The notes under the pieces were generated by a model. It ran no database searches. It was not told the origin of the DNA and worked only from the letters and a program-made list of their open reading frames with translations. Shown here in pieces: positions 24,961 to 33,455 of a stretch of DNA of 64,000 nt. The stretch covers positions 62,001 through 126,000 of the forward strand of contig NZ_JCKI01000002.1 in assembly GCF_000708265.2 (NCBI RefSeq). Direction: 5' to 3'. Source of the stretch: Pedobacter sp. R20-19. Its GTDB lineage: Bacteria > Bacteroidota > Bacteroidia > Sphingobacteriales > Sphingobacteriaceae. Numbering within the stretch: the first letter of the stretch is position 1; the number at the start of each line of letters is the position of its first letter. A program made the position numbers and the translations under genes.

Positions 24961-26004
24961 ATGTTTAAACTTCGCATCAATAAGATAATCAATCAACCAG
25001 GCGACAATATCACTTTTCAATTCGAAGAAGTAGATCAGGCATATCCTGAATATCTGGCAGGTCAGTTTGTTTCATTGGTTTTCGAAGGAAAAAATAGAGA
25101 AGTCCGTAGATCGTATTCGTTCAACAGTTCGCCTGATGTGGATGAACCGCTGGCCATTACCGTTAAAAGGGTTGAGAACGGAGAAATCTCCAGATTTTTG
25201 CATCATAAAACCGCTGTAAATGATGTGTTGTTTGCACAGGAGCCCCAAGGATTATTCAGCTATTTACCTAATGAATATGTAGAAAGGGATCTTTTTCTGT
25301 TTGCCGCTGGTGTGGGCATTACACCTTTGTTTTCCATTTTAAAAACAGCATTGGTAATAGAGAGAAATTCACTAATCACATTGGTTTATAGTAACCGATC
25401 AAAGGAAGATGCCTTATTTTATAATGAGCTTTTAGAATGGCAATCACGGTACCCAGAGAGATTAAAAATCGTGTGGATTTTTAGCAATAGTAAAAACCTG
25501 ATGACTGCCCGCTTAAACAAGTTTTACATAGAGCAATTAATTAAAACACATTTACATTTCGGTCGCGAACATGCGCTATTCTATACCTGTGGGCCTATTA
25601 TATATATGGATTTATGCAGGATTACTTTGCTAGGGATGGGCTTCGATTTAAAACAGATCAAAAGAGAAACATTCGTTTTACCAGAAGATGAAATGGATGA
25701 AGACGATGGCTCTGAAAAAGTAGTAGATAAAAGCACATATTCGGTCATCTTGAATTTCAATGGCGAAACTTATAATCTGGCAGTTCCATGGCCAAAAAGA
25801 ATTTTAGATGTTGCGCTTGAAAATAAAATCAAACTCCCTTATAGTTGTAGGGGAGGCGTATGCAGCACTTGCGTAGCCACTTGTACCAAAGGGAATGTTC
25901 GGATGGATTATAATGAAGTACTTACCGATGAAGAAATAGAAAGGGGCAGGGTGCTGGTTTGCACTGGTCATCCAACAGAGAATGGAACTACGGTGGAGTG
26001 GTAA
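24961..26004 (+). CDS. Ferredoxin-NAD(P)H-type reductase with C-terminal 2Fe-2S domain (PaaE-like)
   Basis: A 347-residue soluble electron-transfer flavoprotein. Residues about 1-100 bind FAD (RRSYSFNSSP), 105-230 bind NAD(P)H (AAGVGITPLFSIL, then FYTCGP), and the C-terminus is a plant-type [2Fe-2S] ferredoxin domain with ligands in SCRGGVCSTCVATC and a final Cys in VLVCTG. This is the phenylacetyl-CoA epoxidase reductase (PaaE) layout, but no paa genes lie nearby, so the oxygenase partner is unknown. Confidence 0.9.
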   Translation: MFKLRINKIINQPGDNITFQFEEVDQAYPEYLAGQFVSLVFEGKNREVRRSYSFNSSPDVDEPLAITVKRVENGEISRFLHHKTAVNDVLFAQEPQGLFSYLPNEYVERDLFLFAAGVGITPLFSILKTALVIERNSLITLVYSNRSKEDALFYNELLEWQSRYPERLKIVWIFSNSKNLMTARLNKFYIEQLIKTHLHFGREHALFYTCGPIIYMDLCRITLLGMGFDLKQIKRETFVLPEDEMDEDDGSEKVVDKSTYSVILNFNGETYNLAVPWPKRILDVALENKIKLPYSCRGGVCSTCVATCTKGNVRMDYNEVLTDEEIERGRVLVCTGHPTENGTTVEW

Positions 26005-26044
26005 GTTAGTCTGTTAAACATCAAAACTGTTATTAAATATAGCC

Positions 26045-26461
26045 TTAGAAGCCAATACTGTTTAAATATTCTTCAGCTGTCATAATTGGAATAGTTGCGT
26101 GTTTAAAATCTTTCCCATTTCTGGTGATAATGATGTTGCAATTAGATTGAATTGCTGTGAAATACTGTACGGCATCTTCAAAATCTCTAAAATTTGAATT
26201 TAATCCTTTATCAATTATTTCTTCATTAACCTCACATACTTTACAAAGAATTTTAAATTTTCGCAATTTGTTCAATACAGATTCAGAAGGTTCAAACTTG
26301 GTTAAAACATATTCAATAGTTGTAAATGATAATGGTGATGCCATTAAAATGATTTTTTTCTGATCAGCCAGTGTAGCAACCTTAGCAATTGAATCAAAAA
26401 AAGGAGTCCTTTCTGCCAGTAAATCCAATATAACGTTTGTATCTAAAAATACTCTGATCAT
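26045..26461 (-). CDS. PIN-domain toxin of a VapC-type toxin-antitoxin pair
   Basis: A 138-residue PIN-domain protein. The first acidic residue is Asp7 in FLDTNVILDLL; later acids are in NFRDFEDAVQYF, and IIITRNGKDF matches the final motif. Such proteins are Mg-dependent RNases, usually cutting tRNA or rRNA when freed from their antitoxin. It overlaps the antitoxin gene by 4 nt (ATGA), the usual coupling. The intact acidic residues suggest activity. Confidence 0.88.
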   Translation of the reverse strand: MIRVFLDTNVILDLLAERTPFFDSIAKVATLADQKKIILMASPLSFTTIEYVLTKFEPSESVLNKLRKFKILCKVCEVNEEIIDKGLNSNFRDFEDAVQYFTAIQSNCNIIITRNGKDFKHATIPIMTAEEYLNSIGF

Positions 26462-26706
26462 TTATGCTTTTTGTCTAAGTAATCTGCACGATCTTTTTTA
26501 TAGTCATAATCATGAGGTATTTTAATGCCAGAAGTCAGGCTTTTTACAAAAGGTGAAATCTGTAGTTCATCCTTAGTTTTGTTGCTCGTTAAAGCATTAA
26601 GATAATTTTCGATTAATCTAGATAAGCTTAATTTTTTATCGGAGGCATATAACTTAGCTTTATTAATAATTTCCTGATCAAGCTTTAATGTGAGTTTAGT
26701 ATCCAT
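26458..26706 (-). CDS. DUF6364-like ribbon-helix-helix antitoxin
   Basis: An 82-residue protein. Residues 1-45 (TKLTLKLDQEIINKAKLYASDKKLSLSRLIENYL) form a ribbon-helix-helix DNA-binding motif; the C-terminal half is charged and probably binds the PIN toxin. It begins at ATG 26706, directly behind an operator-like palindrome that overlaps its promoter, which fits autoregulation. Confidence 0.85.
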   Translation of the reverse strand: MDTKLTLKLDQEIINKAKLYASDKKLSLSRLIENYLNALTSNKTKDELQISPFVKSLTSGIKIPHDYDYKKDRADYLDKKHK

Positions 26707-26715
26707 AATCAATAT

Positions 26716-26733
26716 TTTGTACGTACAAATATA
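26716..26733 (-). promoter_or_regulatory. Operator and -7 box of the toxin-antitoxin operon
   Basis: TTTGTACGTACAAA (26716-26729) is a perfect 14-bp palindrome. On the minus strand it overlaps the -7 box TATATTTG (26733-26726), so a bound antitoxin would block the polymerase. Confidence 0.7.
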
Positions 26734-26872
26734 TGAACTTTAAGGCGTATTGATAATTTTACATACTTTAAATTTTTTTTCTTTTTATTTAAAGTAGGAA
26801 ATCAAAGTGCTAAATCTTGATAATGATTAGTAAATTACAAAACCATCAATCATCTCCCAACGTTTATATGGT

Positions 26873-27832
26873 ATGATGAAAACTTTATTAACGTTTGCTT
26901 TTTCTTTTCTGTGTTTTCATCTCCTTGCGCAAGATTCCCTTATCACTAGAAAAGAGTCTGCCAATACGGAATATATAAATCTCTACAAAGAAAATGCTGA
27001 TTTCTCTTATACTGCTCCAGCCGGAGAATTAGGTGCGCCATCAAAATATGTCATTAATGGGAGGTTGACCACTACCTATATGCTGCTGGGAAGTTATAAA
27101 TCACCCATAGCCTTCGCCATTATTCCAGATTTTACGGTTCGGGTAAGAAATGAGTTTTCTGCAGGTGTGCGCACGCCAAGTTATCGCCTCGGCGGTGCCT
27201 TATATGCAAGGCTAAATGCCAACCCTGAAAATTATCAATACGGTGAACTGGCCTTTACCCATCATTCTAATGGCCAGGATCAGGATGCTTTAAATACAGA
27301 TGGCACAGTAAATACGCTCACGGGAAACTTCAATGCCAATTATTTAACGGCATCTTATCGTTTCGGACATTTAACGGAAACAGATGCAGATGAAAGTTAT
27401 TATTCCTTTAACCATCGTATAGGTTTACAGTGGTATAAGTTTTTTAGGTATGAACCTGCGCTGGATCTGGGCTTTGGATTCACAAGAATCTTATACAATT
27501 TCTCCTGGCGAAAATATGGTCAGATAGAAAGAAATGCAAGAAATAAACCGAAAGTTAAAACCGAGAAAGAAACCTGGCGTTTAAATACAGAGGTTTCTTA
27601 TGCGGTAAATAAAATTCCTGCAAAGAATTTGGCAAATCTTCAAAAGCGGTTAAATGCTGAAATAAATTTTAATTATAGTCTTCCATTTATGAATAATGTG
27701 TTTTTAATGGCTGCAGTCGGTTATTATGGCGAAGATAATTACAACATCTATTTTCAGGATCATTATGGTTATTTACGTTTTGGATTATCATCTGGTTTCT
27801 TAAGAAATAGAAGTAAGCATTATGACAATTAA
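26873..27832 (+). CDS. Outer-membrane phospholipase A-like beta-barrel
   Basis: A 319-residue protein with a signal peptide (MKTLLTFAFSFLCFHLLAQ) and alternating hydrophobic strands ending in an aromatic residue, as in an outer-membrane barrel. The motif FTHHSNGQ, followed by GNFNANYL, resembles the OMPLA active site (His, Ser, then an Asn on the next strand). OMPLA hydrolyses phospholipids that reach the outer leaflet. The family assignment rests on this motif and barrel pattern, so it is moderate. Two adjacent ATG codons (26873, 26876) are possible starts. Confidence 0.65.
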   Translation: MMKTLLTFAFSFLCFHLLAQDSLITRKESANTEYINLYKENADFSYTAPAGELGAPSKYVINGRLTTTYMLLGSYKSPIAFAIIPDFTVRVRNEFSAGVRTPSYRLGGALYARLNANPENYQYGELAFTHHSNGQDQDALNTDGTVNTLTGNFNANYLTASYRFGHLTETDADESYYSFNHRIGLQWYKFFRYEPALDLGFGFTRILYNFSWRKYGQIERNARNKPKVKTEKETWRLNTEVSYAVNKIPAKNLANLQKRLNAEINFNYSLPFMNNVFLMAAVGYYGEDNYNIYFQDHYGYLRFGLSSGFLRNRSKHYDN

Positions 27833-27944
27833 TCCTTAATGCAGTTTGAGTTACACTTTCATTTTGATAAAATTTTTAGCATTTTTGCGGATTGAAATCC
27901 GGCTATTTCACTAGCTAAATTTCTCCTCAACTTTTAAATAAAAT

Positions 27945-30890
27945 ATGAGCAATAAATCTATCGACCTCGGCGAGCAAAAAGATGTAGAAGTATATGGTGC
28001 GAGGGTACATAATTTAAAAAATATAGATGTTAGTTTCCCCCGCAACCAGTTGGTGGTTATTACTGGTTTAAGTGGTAGCGGGAAATCTTCTTTGGCTTTT
28101 GATACCATTTATGCTGAAGGCCAGCGACGCTATATGGAAACATTTAGTGCTTACAGCCGCCAGTTTATGGGTGGCATGGAACGCCCTGATGTAGATAAGG
28201 TTTCGGGTTTAAGTCCTGTAATTGCCATTGAACAAAAAACAACCAGTAAAAACCCACGTTCAACTGTTGGTACCATTACGGAGATTTACGATTTTATGCG
28301 CTTATTGTACGCCCGTGTAGCAGATGCTTTTTCATACAATACCGGAGAGAAGATGGAGCGCATGAGTGAAGATCAGATTCTGCAAAACATTTTTAATAAG
28401 TTCGACGGTACGGCTGTAAATATCCTGGCACCTGTAGTAAAAGGGAGGAAAGGGCATTACCGTGAACTCTTCGAGCAAATCCGTAAGCAAGGTTATGTAA
28501 AAGTTCGTGTAGATGGAGAAATTAAAGATATTACGGCCAAAATGCAGGTCGATCGTTATAAAATTCATGATATTGAAGTGGTTATTGATCGCCTGATTGT
28601 TGATGATAAAGATAAAAAGCGTTTGTTAGATTCCGTTCAAACGGCCATGAAGATGGGTAAGGGAGTGATTAAAATTAGTGATAAGGATAATCATGTTGCT
28701 CATTTTAGTAAATTTCTGATGTGCCCAACTACGGGGATTTCTTACGATGAACCACAACCAAATAGTTTTTCGTTTAACTCTCCTTATGGGGCATGCGACC
28801 GTTGTGATGGTTTAGGTTATATTTTTGTGGTTGATAAGGAATCCGTAATGCCAAATCCTAAGCTGAGTATTCTAAATGGTGGCCTGGCGCCGTTAGGCGA
28901 ATATCGGGATATCTGGATGTTTCAGGTATTGAAATCATTGGCTAAAAAATACAGCTTTTCTTTATCTACGCCGATTGAAAAATTAAGCGATGAAGTCATC
29001 AATATTATTTTAAATGGCTCACCAGATCTGATTAAGGTAGAAGTTGAATACAACAAATGGAACGTTCAAAACTATAACATTACTTTCGATGGCATCATTA
29101 AAATGCTGGAAGAGCAGAACGAAAAGCGAAGTGAATCTGCATCTGATGATATGGATGCTTTCCGCAAGTTAAAAACATGCCCTGAATGCCATGGTGCCCG
29201 CTTAAAAAAGGAAAGCCTTCATTTTAAAGTTGATGGTAAGAATATTTTTGAACTTTCTTCCATGGATATTAATAACCTCTTTAAATGGTTTGAACATGTT
29301 GATGAGCGTCTCTCTGATCGCCAGAACATCATTGCAAAAGAAATTTTAAAAGAAATTAAAGCCCGGATTGGTTTTTTAACGGATGTGGGGTTAACTTATT
29401 TAACTTTAGACAGAACAGCACGTACCCTTTCTGGTGGCGAGGCACAACGGATTCGTTTAGCTACCCAAATTGGCTCTCAATTGATGAATGTAATGTACAT
29501 TTTGGATGAGCCCAGTATTGGTTTGCACCAGCGTGATAACGAAAGGTTAATAAATGCCCTGAAAAATCTTCGTGACTTGGGGAACACTGTCTTAGTAGTG
29601 GAACATGATAAGGACATGATTCTGGAAGCTGATTGGGTAATTGATGTTGGCCCCGGAGCAGGTATTCATGGCGGGACAGTAGTAGCAGAGGGCACTGCAG
29701 CACAAATTTTAAAATCTAATACCTTAACTGCAGCCTATTTAAACGGCGATAAGAAAATTGAAACTCCAAAAGTTAGGAGAAAGGGTAATGGCCATAAGTT
29801 ATCCATCACTAAGGCTACCGGACATAATTTAAAGGAAGTTTCTGTTGATTTTCCGCTGGGTAAGTTTATTGCCGTTACTGGTGTATCTGGTTCAGGGAAA
29901 TCAAGCTTAATCACCGAAACCTTATATCCGATTTTGAATCATCATTTTTTCAGGGCTAAAAAGACACCGCTTCCATACGAGAAAATCACGGGTTTAAAAG
30001 AAATTGATAAGGTAATTGAAATTGATCAGGCACCTATTGGCAGAACACCGCGTTCTAATCCTTCTACTTACACTGGCGTTTTCTCAGATATCAGGAATCT
30101 TTTTGTGCAATTGCCTGAAGCCAAAATACGGGGCTATAAACCTGGTCGCTTTTCTTTCAATGTAAAAGGAGGAAGGTGTGAAACCTGTCAGGGAGCTGGA
30201 CTAAAAGTGATTGAGATGAATTTCTTGCCTGATGTACAGGTTCCATGTGAAGAGTGTGGTGGTAAAAGATATAACCGCGAAACTTTAGAGGTTCGTTTTC
30301 GTGGGAAATCAATTAGTGATGTACTGGATATGAGTATTGAAGACGCCTGCGTTTTCTTTGAAAATATTCCGATTATATACAGGAAAATAAAAACCCTGAA
30401 AGATGTAGGTTTAGGCTACATCACTTTAGGGCAATCATCAGTAACTTTATCAGGCGGGGAAGCACAAAGAGTTAAACTGGCCACTGAGTTATCTAAAAAA
30501 GACACTGGAAAAACATTCTATATTTTAGATGAACCTACCACCGGATTGCATTTTGAAGATATTAATGTACTTCTGGGGGTGTTGCAGGAATTGGTAGAAA
30601 AGGGAAATACCATTTTGGTTATTGAGCATAATTTAGATGTAGTTAAAGTTGCAGACTGGGTGATTGATTTGGGAGAAGAAGGTGGAGTAGGCGGCGGAAG
30701 AATCCTTTTCGAAGGAACACCCGAAGGTTTAATTCAGAATCCAATCAGCCTAACAGGAAAGTTTTTGAAAAAAGAAATGGCTTTTGAACTTGGGGTAGGT
30801 AGTCAAGAGTCCGAAATCGATAGTCAGGAGTCTGAAGTCAAAAAATCTAAAACTACAAAACCTAAGATTTCAAAAACAACAAAGAAATAG
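27945..30890 (+). CDS. uvrA: Excinuclease ABC subunit A
   Basis: UvrA scans DNA for bulky lesions and loads UvrB in nucleotide excision repair. The 981-residue ABC-type ATPase has two nucleotide-binding domains: Walker A GLSGSGKSS near residue 42 and GVSGSGKSS near residue 646; signature LSGGEAQR twice; Walker B ILDEPSIGLH and ILDEPTTGLH; and zinc-finger Cys pairs (CDRCDG, CPECHG, CETCQG, CEECGG). The final 35 or so residues are a low-complexity Ser/Glu/Lys tail encoded by a short word repeat also found between genes. This tail looks like a recent addition. Confidence 0.98.
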   Translation: MSNKSIDLGEQKDVEVYGARVHNLKNIDVSFPRNQLVVITGLSGSGKSSLAFDTIYAEGQRRYMETFSAYSRQFMGGMERPDVDKVSGLSPVIAIEQKTTSKNPRSTVGTITEIYDFMRLLYARVADAFSYNTGEKMERMSEDQILQNIFNKFDGTAVNILAPVVKGRKGHYRELFEQIRKQGYVKVRVDGEIKDITAKMQVDRYKIHDIEVVIDRLIVDDKDKKRLLDSVQTAMKMGKGVIKISDKDNHVAHFSKFLMCPTTGISYDEPQPNSFSFNSPYGACDRCDGLGYIFVVDKESVMPNPKLSILNGGLAPLGEYRDIWMFQVLKSLAKKYSFSLSTPIEKLSDEVINIILNGSPDLIKVEVEYNKWNVQNYNITFDGIIKMLEEQNEKRSESASDDMDAFRKLKTCPECHGARLKKESLHFKVDGKNIFELSSMDINNLFKWFEHVDERLSDRQNIIAKEILKEIKARIGFLTDVGLTYLTLDRTARTLSGGEAQRIRLATQIGSQLMNVMYILDEPSIGLHQRDNERLINALKNLRDLGNTVLVVEHDKDMILEADWVIDVGPGAGIHGGTVVAEGTAAQILKSNTLTAAYLNGDKKIETPKVRRKGNGHKLSITKATGHNLKEVSVDFPLGKFIAVTGVSGSGKSSLITETLYPILNHHFFRAKKTPLPYEKITGLKEIDKVIEIDQAPIGRTPRSNPSTYTGVFSDIRNLFVQLPEAKIRGYKPGRFSFNVKGGRCETCQGAGLKVIEMNFLPDVQVPCEECGGKRYNRETLEVRFRGKSISDVLDMSIEDACVFFENIPIIYRKIKTLKDVGLGYITLGQSSVTLSGGEAQRVKLATELSKKDTGKTFYILDEPTTGLHFEDINVLLGVLQELVEKGNTILVIEHNLDVVKVADWVIDLGEEGGVGGGRILFEGTPEGLIQNPISLTGKFLKKEMAFELGVGSQESEIDSQESEVKKSKTTKPKISKTTKK

Positions 30891-30894
30891 TTAG

Positions 30895-30975
30895 ACCATA
30901 GTCTTTATACTCACTACTTTATACTCGCTACTTGATACTCACTACTTGATAATAAACACCTCCTACTCGATATTA
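30895..30975 (+). repeat. Degenerate word-repeat tract before tatD
   Basis: About six inexact copies of CTTTATACTCACTACTT-like words follow one another between uvrA and tatD. Related words (TTGATACTCGATACT) occur at 49512-49571. Confidence 0.7.
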
Positions 30976-30980
30976 AAAAC

Positions 30981-31748
30981 ATGACCTTCACCGATACCCA
31001 TACCCATTTATATTATGAGCAAGATGCTGAAAAGCAGGCGCAGTTGATGGACCGCTGTTTTGAAAATGATGTGAACAGGTTATTCTTGCCAAATGTGGAT
31101 TTAAAATCAATCGCGATGATTGATGACCTGGTGAATAAATATCCTGAAAACTGTTTTGCTATGGCCGGCCTTCATCCTTGTGATGTAAAGGAAGATTATT
31201 TAGCTGTAATGGATGAAATTTATAATAGCATTCCGAATCGAAAAATTTATGCTATTGGTGAAATTGGCATTGATTTATATTGGGATAAAACGACTTTGGC
31301 CATTCAGCAAGACGCTTTTCGCAAGCAAATTGCCTGGGCGAAAGATTTAGGGTTACCCATTGTGATTCATTGTCGGGAAGCATTTGAAGAAGTTTTTGAA
31401 GTGCTGGAAAGTGAACGTAATGAAAAGTTGCGGGGCATATTTCATTGTTTTACAGGAAATGTTGAACAGGCAAGACAAGCCATTGATCTGAACTTTTATT
31501 TAGGAATTGGTGGTGTAGTGACCTATAAAAAAGCAGGATTAGATCTAGTTTTGAGTGAAATCTCCTTACCAAATCTGGTATTGGAAACCGATTCGCCTTA
31601 TCTCGCGCCGGTTCCTTTTCGAGGTAAACCGAACGAAAGTAGTTATCTGATTTATATAGCTGAAAAACTGGCTGATATTTATGGAGTTTCTATTGAAGAA
31701 ATAGCAAATATTACCACAGAAAACTCAAAGAAAATTTTCGGGGTTTAA
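30981..31748 (+). CDS. tatD: TatD-family metal-dependent hydrolase/DNase
   Basis: A 255-residue TIM-barrel hydrolase. Metal ligands are visible: TDTHTHLY (HxH), GEIGIDLYW (Glu), VIHCREA (His), FHCFTG (His) and ETDSPYLAP (Asp). TatD proteins are magnesium-dependent nucleases with roles in DNA and RNA quality control. Full length. Likely follows uvrA in the same direction, 90 nt apart, with a word repeat between. Confidence 0.93.
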   Translation: MTFTDTHTHLYYEQDAEKQAQLMDRCFENDVNRLFLPNVDLKSIAMIDDLVNKYPENCFAMAGLHPCDVKEDYLAVMDEIYNSIPNRKIYAIGEIGIDLYWDKTTLAIQQDAFRKQIAWAKDLGLPIVIHCREAFEEVFEVLESERNEKLRGIFHCFTGNVEQARQAIDLNFYLGIGGVVTYKKAGLDLVLSEISLPNLVLETDSPYLAPVPFRGKPNESSYLIYIAEKLADIYGVSIEEIANITTENSKKIFGV

Positions 31749-32222
31749 TGTTATCAAAGTGTCTCCAGCAGATTTAGTTGGTTTTTTTGGAAAGTTGTGA
31801 TTGTTTAAATTTACTCAATACTTGTTTTAATGGTTCCTGAAATAAATTCACGAGGGCGAGGCGATAAAAGCAATTTTTGTTTGGATTTAATCATAAATCG
31901 TATGCGCTCTTGTTGCTGAATGGTTAGTTTTAGGAGTGAGAAAGTCGTCATTGCGAAGCCAATTTTTCATTGGATGAAGCAATCTTTTTAGCAGCTTTCC
32001 TTCGCATGAAATATTGCTTCTTCGTTCCTCCTTACAATGACGATTTTTTTATTTTCATCTGTTGTTTATAGTTCCATTCAGTATAAACGTTACTGAAACA
32101 TTTATTGTTAAAATGGCAATAAAGTAAATTGATTAAGTCATTTCGCCTGATTTTTAACATTAAAAAGCCCTTTAAATTGAAATTCTTTTAGTTTCTTTGT
32201 GAAGAGCAACTGAACCAACCAA
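31749..32222. other. 474-bp intergenic region with REP elements
   Basis: No convincing gene. It holds a degenerate CCTGAAATAAATTCA unit near 31836-31850, the large CGTCATTG palindrome at 31946-32042, and a possible weak -7 box TTTCTTTG at 32192-32199 before ansA. Confidence 0.6.
31946..32042. repeat. 97-bp REP-like palindrome, CGTCATTG ends
   Basis: The element begins CGTCATTG and ends CAATGACG. Inside, GAAGCAAT (31976-31983) and ATTGCTTC (32013-32020) pair, as do CCAAT and ATTGG around 31960. It is an intergenic structured repeat of the same family as 1738-1779. Confidence 0.75.
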
Positions 32223-33242
32223 ATGACGAAAATCCTGATTATTTACACCGGTGGAACCATCGGCATGGTAAACGATCCCAGCAATGGGATGTTAATTCCT
32301 TTCGATTTCGAACAGATTAAAGAAAATGTACCTGAACTGTCCCGATTAGATTATCAGCTGGAAGTTCACTCCTTTAACCCTGTTTTAGATTCATCCAATA
32401 TGGATCCCGAAATCTGGAAGACATTGGCAGAACTTATTTACAGTAAGTATGATCTTTATGATGGATTCGTAATTCTTCATGGATCAGATACCATGGCTTT
32501 TACAGCATCTGCATTAAGTTTTATGCTCGAAAATCTGGATAAAGCGGTAGTGTTAACAGGTTCACAGCTACCCATTGGTGAAATCAGGACGGATGCAAAG
32601 GAGAATTTGATTACAGCTTTAGAAATTGCTGCCACTAAAGAAAATGGCAAGTCGTTATTCCCTGAAGTTTGTATTTATTTTGACGCACAGCTATTTAGGG
32701 GAAATCGCTCCATAAAATACAATAGCGAAAAGTTTGAAGCTTTCCGATCACCTAATTATCCGGTATTAGCTGAAGCGGGTGTGCATATGCAGTTTAATAC
32801 AAATTATGTAATGAAAGCGCCAAAAGATAAGTTGATCCTGCATACTAAGTTCAACTCTAATATCGGTGTACTTAAATTGTATCCTGGCATCACGCCGCAA
32901 GCTGTTACAGCAATAACAGATTCAAAGGTCGATGCCATTATTTTAGAAGCTTTTGGTTCTGGTAACACTACAACAGCCCAATGGTTTTTAGATGCACTTC
33001 GTCAGGCCATTTTAAATGGAAAAATTATTATTGATATATCACAGTGTAAAAAAGGTTCTGTACAGTTAGGTAGGTACGAAACGAGTCGCGAACTGTTAAA
33101 AATGGGTATTGTAAGCGGTTACGATCTTACTTTTGAATCGGCCGTTACAAAACTAATGTTTGTTCTTGGCCTTGGTTTACCACTTGAACAGAGTCGCAAA
33201 CTAATGGATGAATCATTGCGAGGAGAGTTGACAAAGGATTAA
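32223..33242 (+). CDS. ansA: Type I L-asparaginase
   Basis: It hydrolyses L-asparagine to aspartate and ammonia. The 339-residue protein has both catalytic threonine regions: YTGGTIGM at the N-terminus and HGSDTMAFTASALSF around residue 87. There is no signal peptide, so it is the cytoplasmic type I enzyme. LTGSQLPIGEIRTDAKEN and ILEAFGSGN are typical. Full length; monocistronic. Confidence 0.95.
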   Translation: MTKILIIYTGGTIGMVNDPSNGMLIPFDFEQIKENVPELSRLDYQLEVHSFNPVLDSSNMDPEIWKTLAELIYSKYDLYDGFVILHGSDTMAFTASALSFMLENLDKAVVLTGSQLPIGEIRTDAKENLITALEIAATKENGKSLFPEVCIYFDAQLFRGNRSIKYNSEKFEAFRSPNYPVLAEAGVHMQFNTNYVMKAPKDKLILHTKFNSNIGVLKLYPGITPQAVTAITDSKVDAIILEAFGSGNTTTAQWFLDALRQAILNGKIIIDISQCKKGSVQLGRYETSRELLKMGIVSGYDLTFESAVTKLMFVLGLGLPLEQSRKLMDESLRGELTKD

Positions 33243-33380
33243 TATTTTATTGATCAGGCTATCTTTTTGGCTAATACTTCCTTTCATGAACAATTCTTGT
33301 CGATTAAGGTAAAACTTCTGCAATTATGATGCTTCTCATTTTAGTTATTCGTATTTAGCCCTATTTTTGTTTTGCATATC

Positions 33381-33442
33381 CGTCATGCTGAACTTGATTC
33401 AGCATCTATTCAATAAGACCCTGAAATAAATTCAGGGTGACG
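33381..33442. repeat. REP-like palindrome, CGTCATGCTGAA family
   Basis: CGTCATGCTGAACTTGATTC at the left and CCCTGAAATAAATTCAGGG plus TGACG at the right form a palindrome with CGTCA/TGACG ends, just before the MBL-rhodanese gene. Confidence 0.7.
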
Positions 33443-33455
33443 AGGAGAATAAAAC

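Noticed and set aside
26045..26706. Mobile island around the PIN/antitoxin pair
   Set aside because: No integrase, tRNA or flanking repeats were seen; it is a solitary TA pair.
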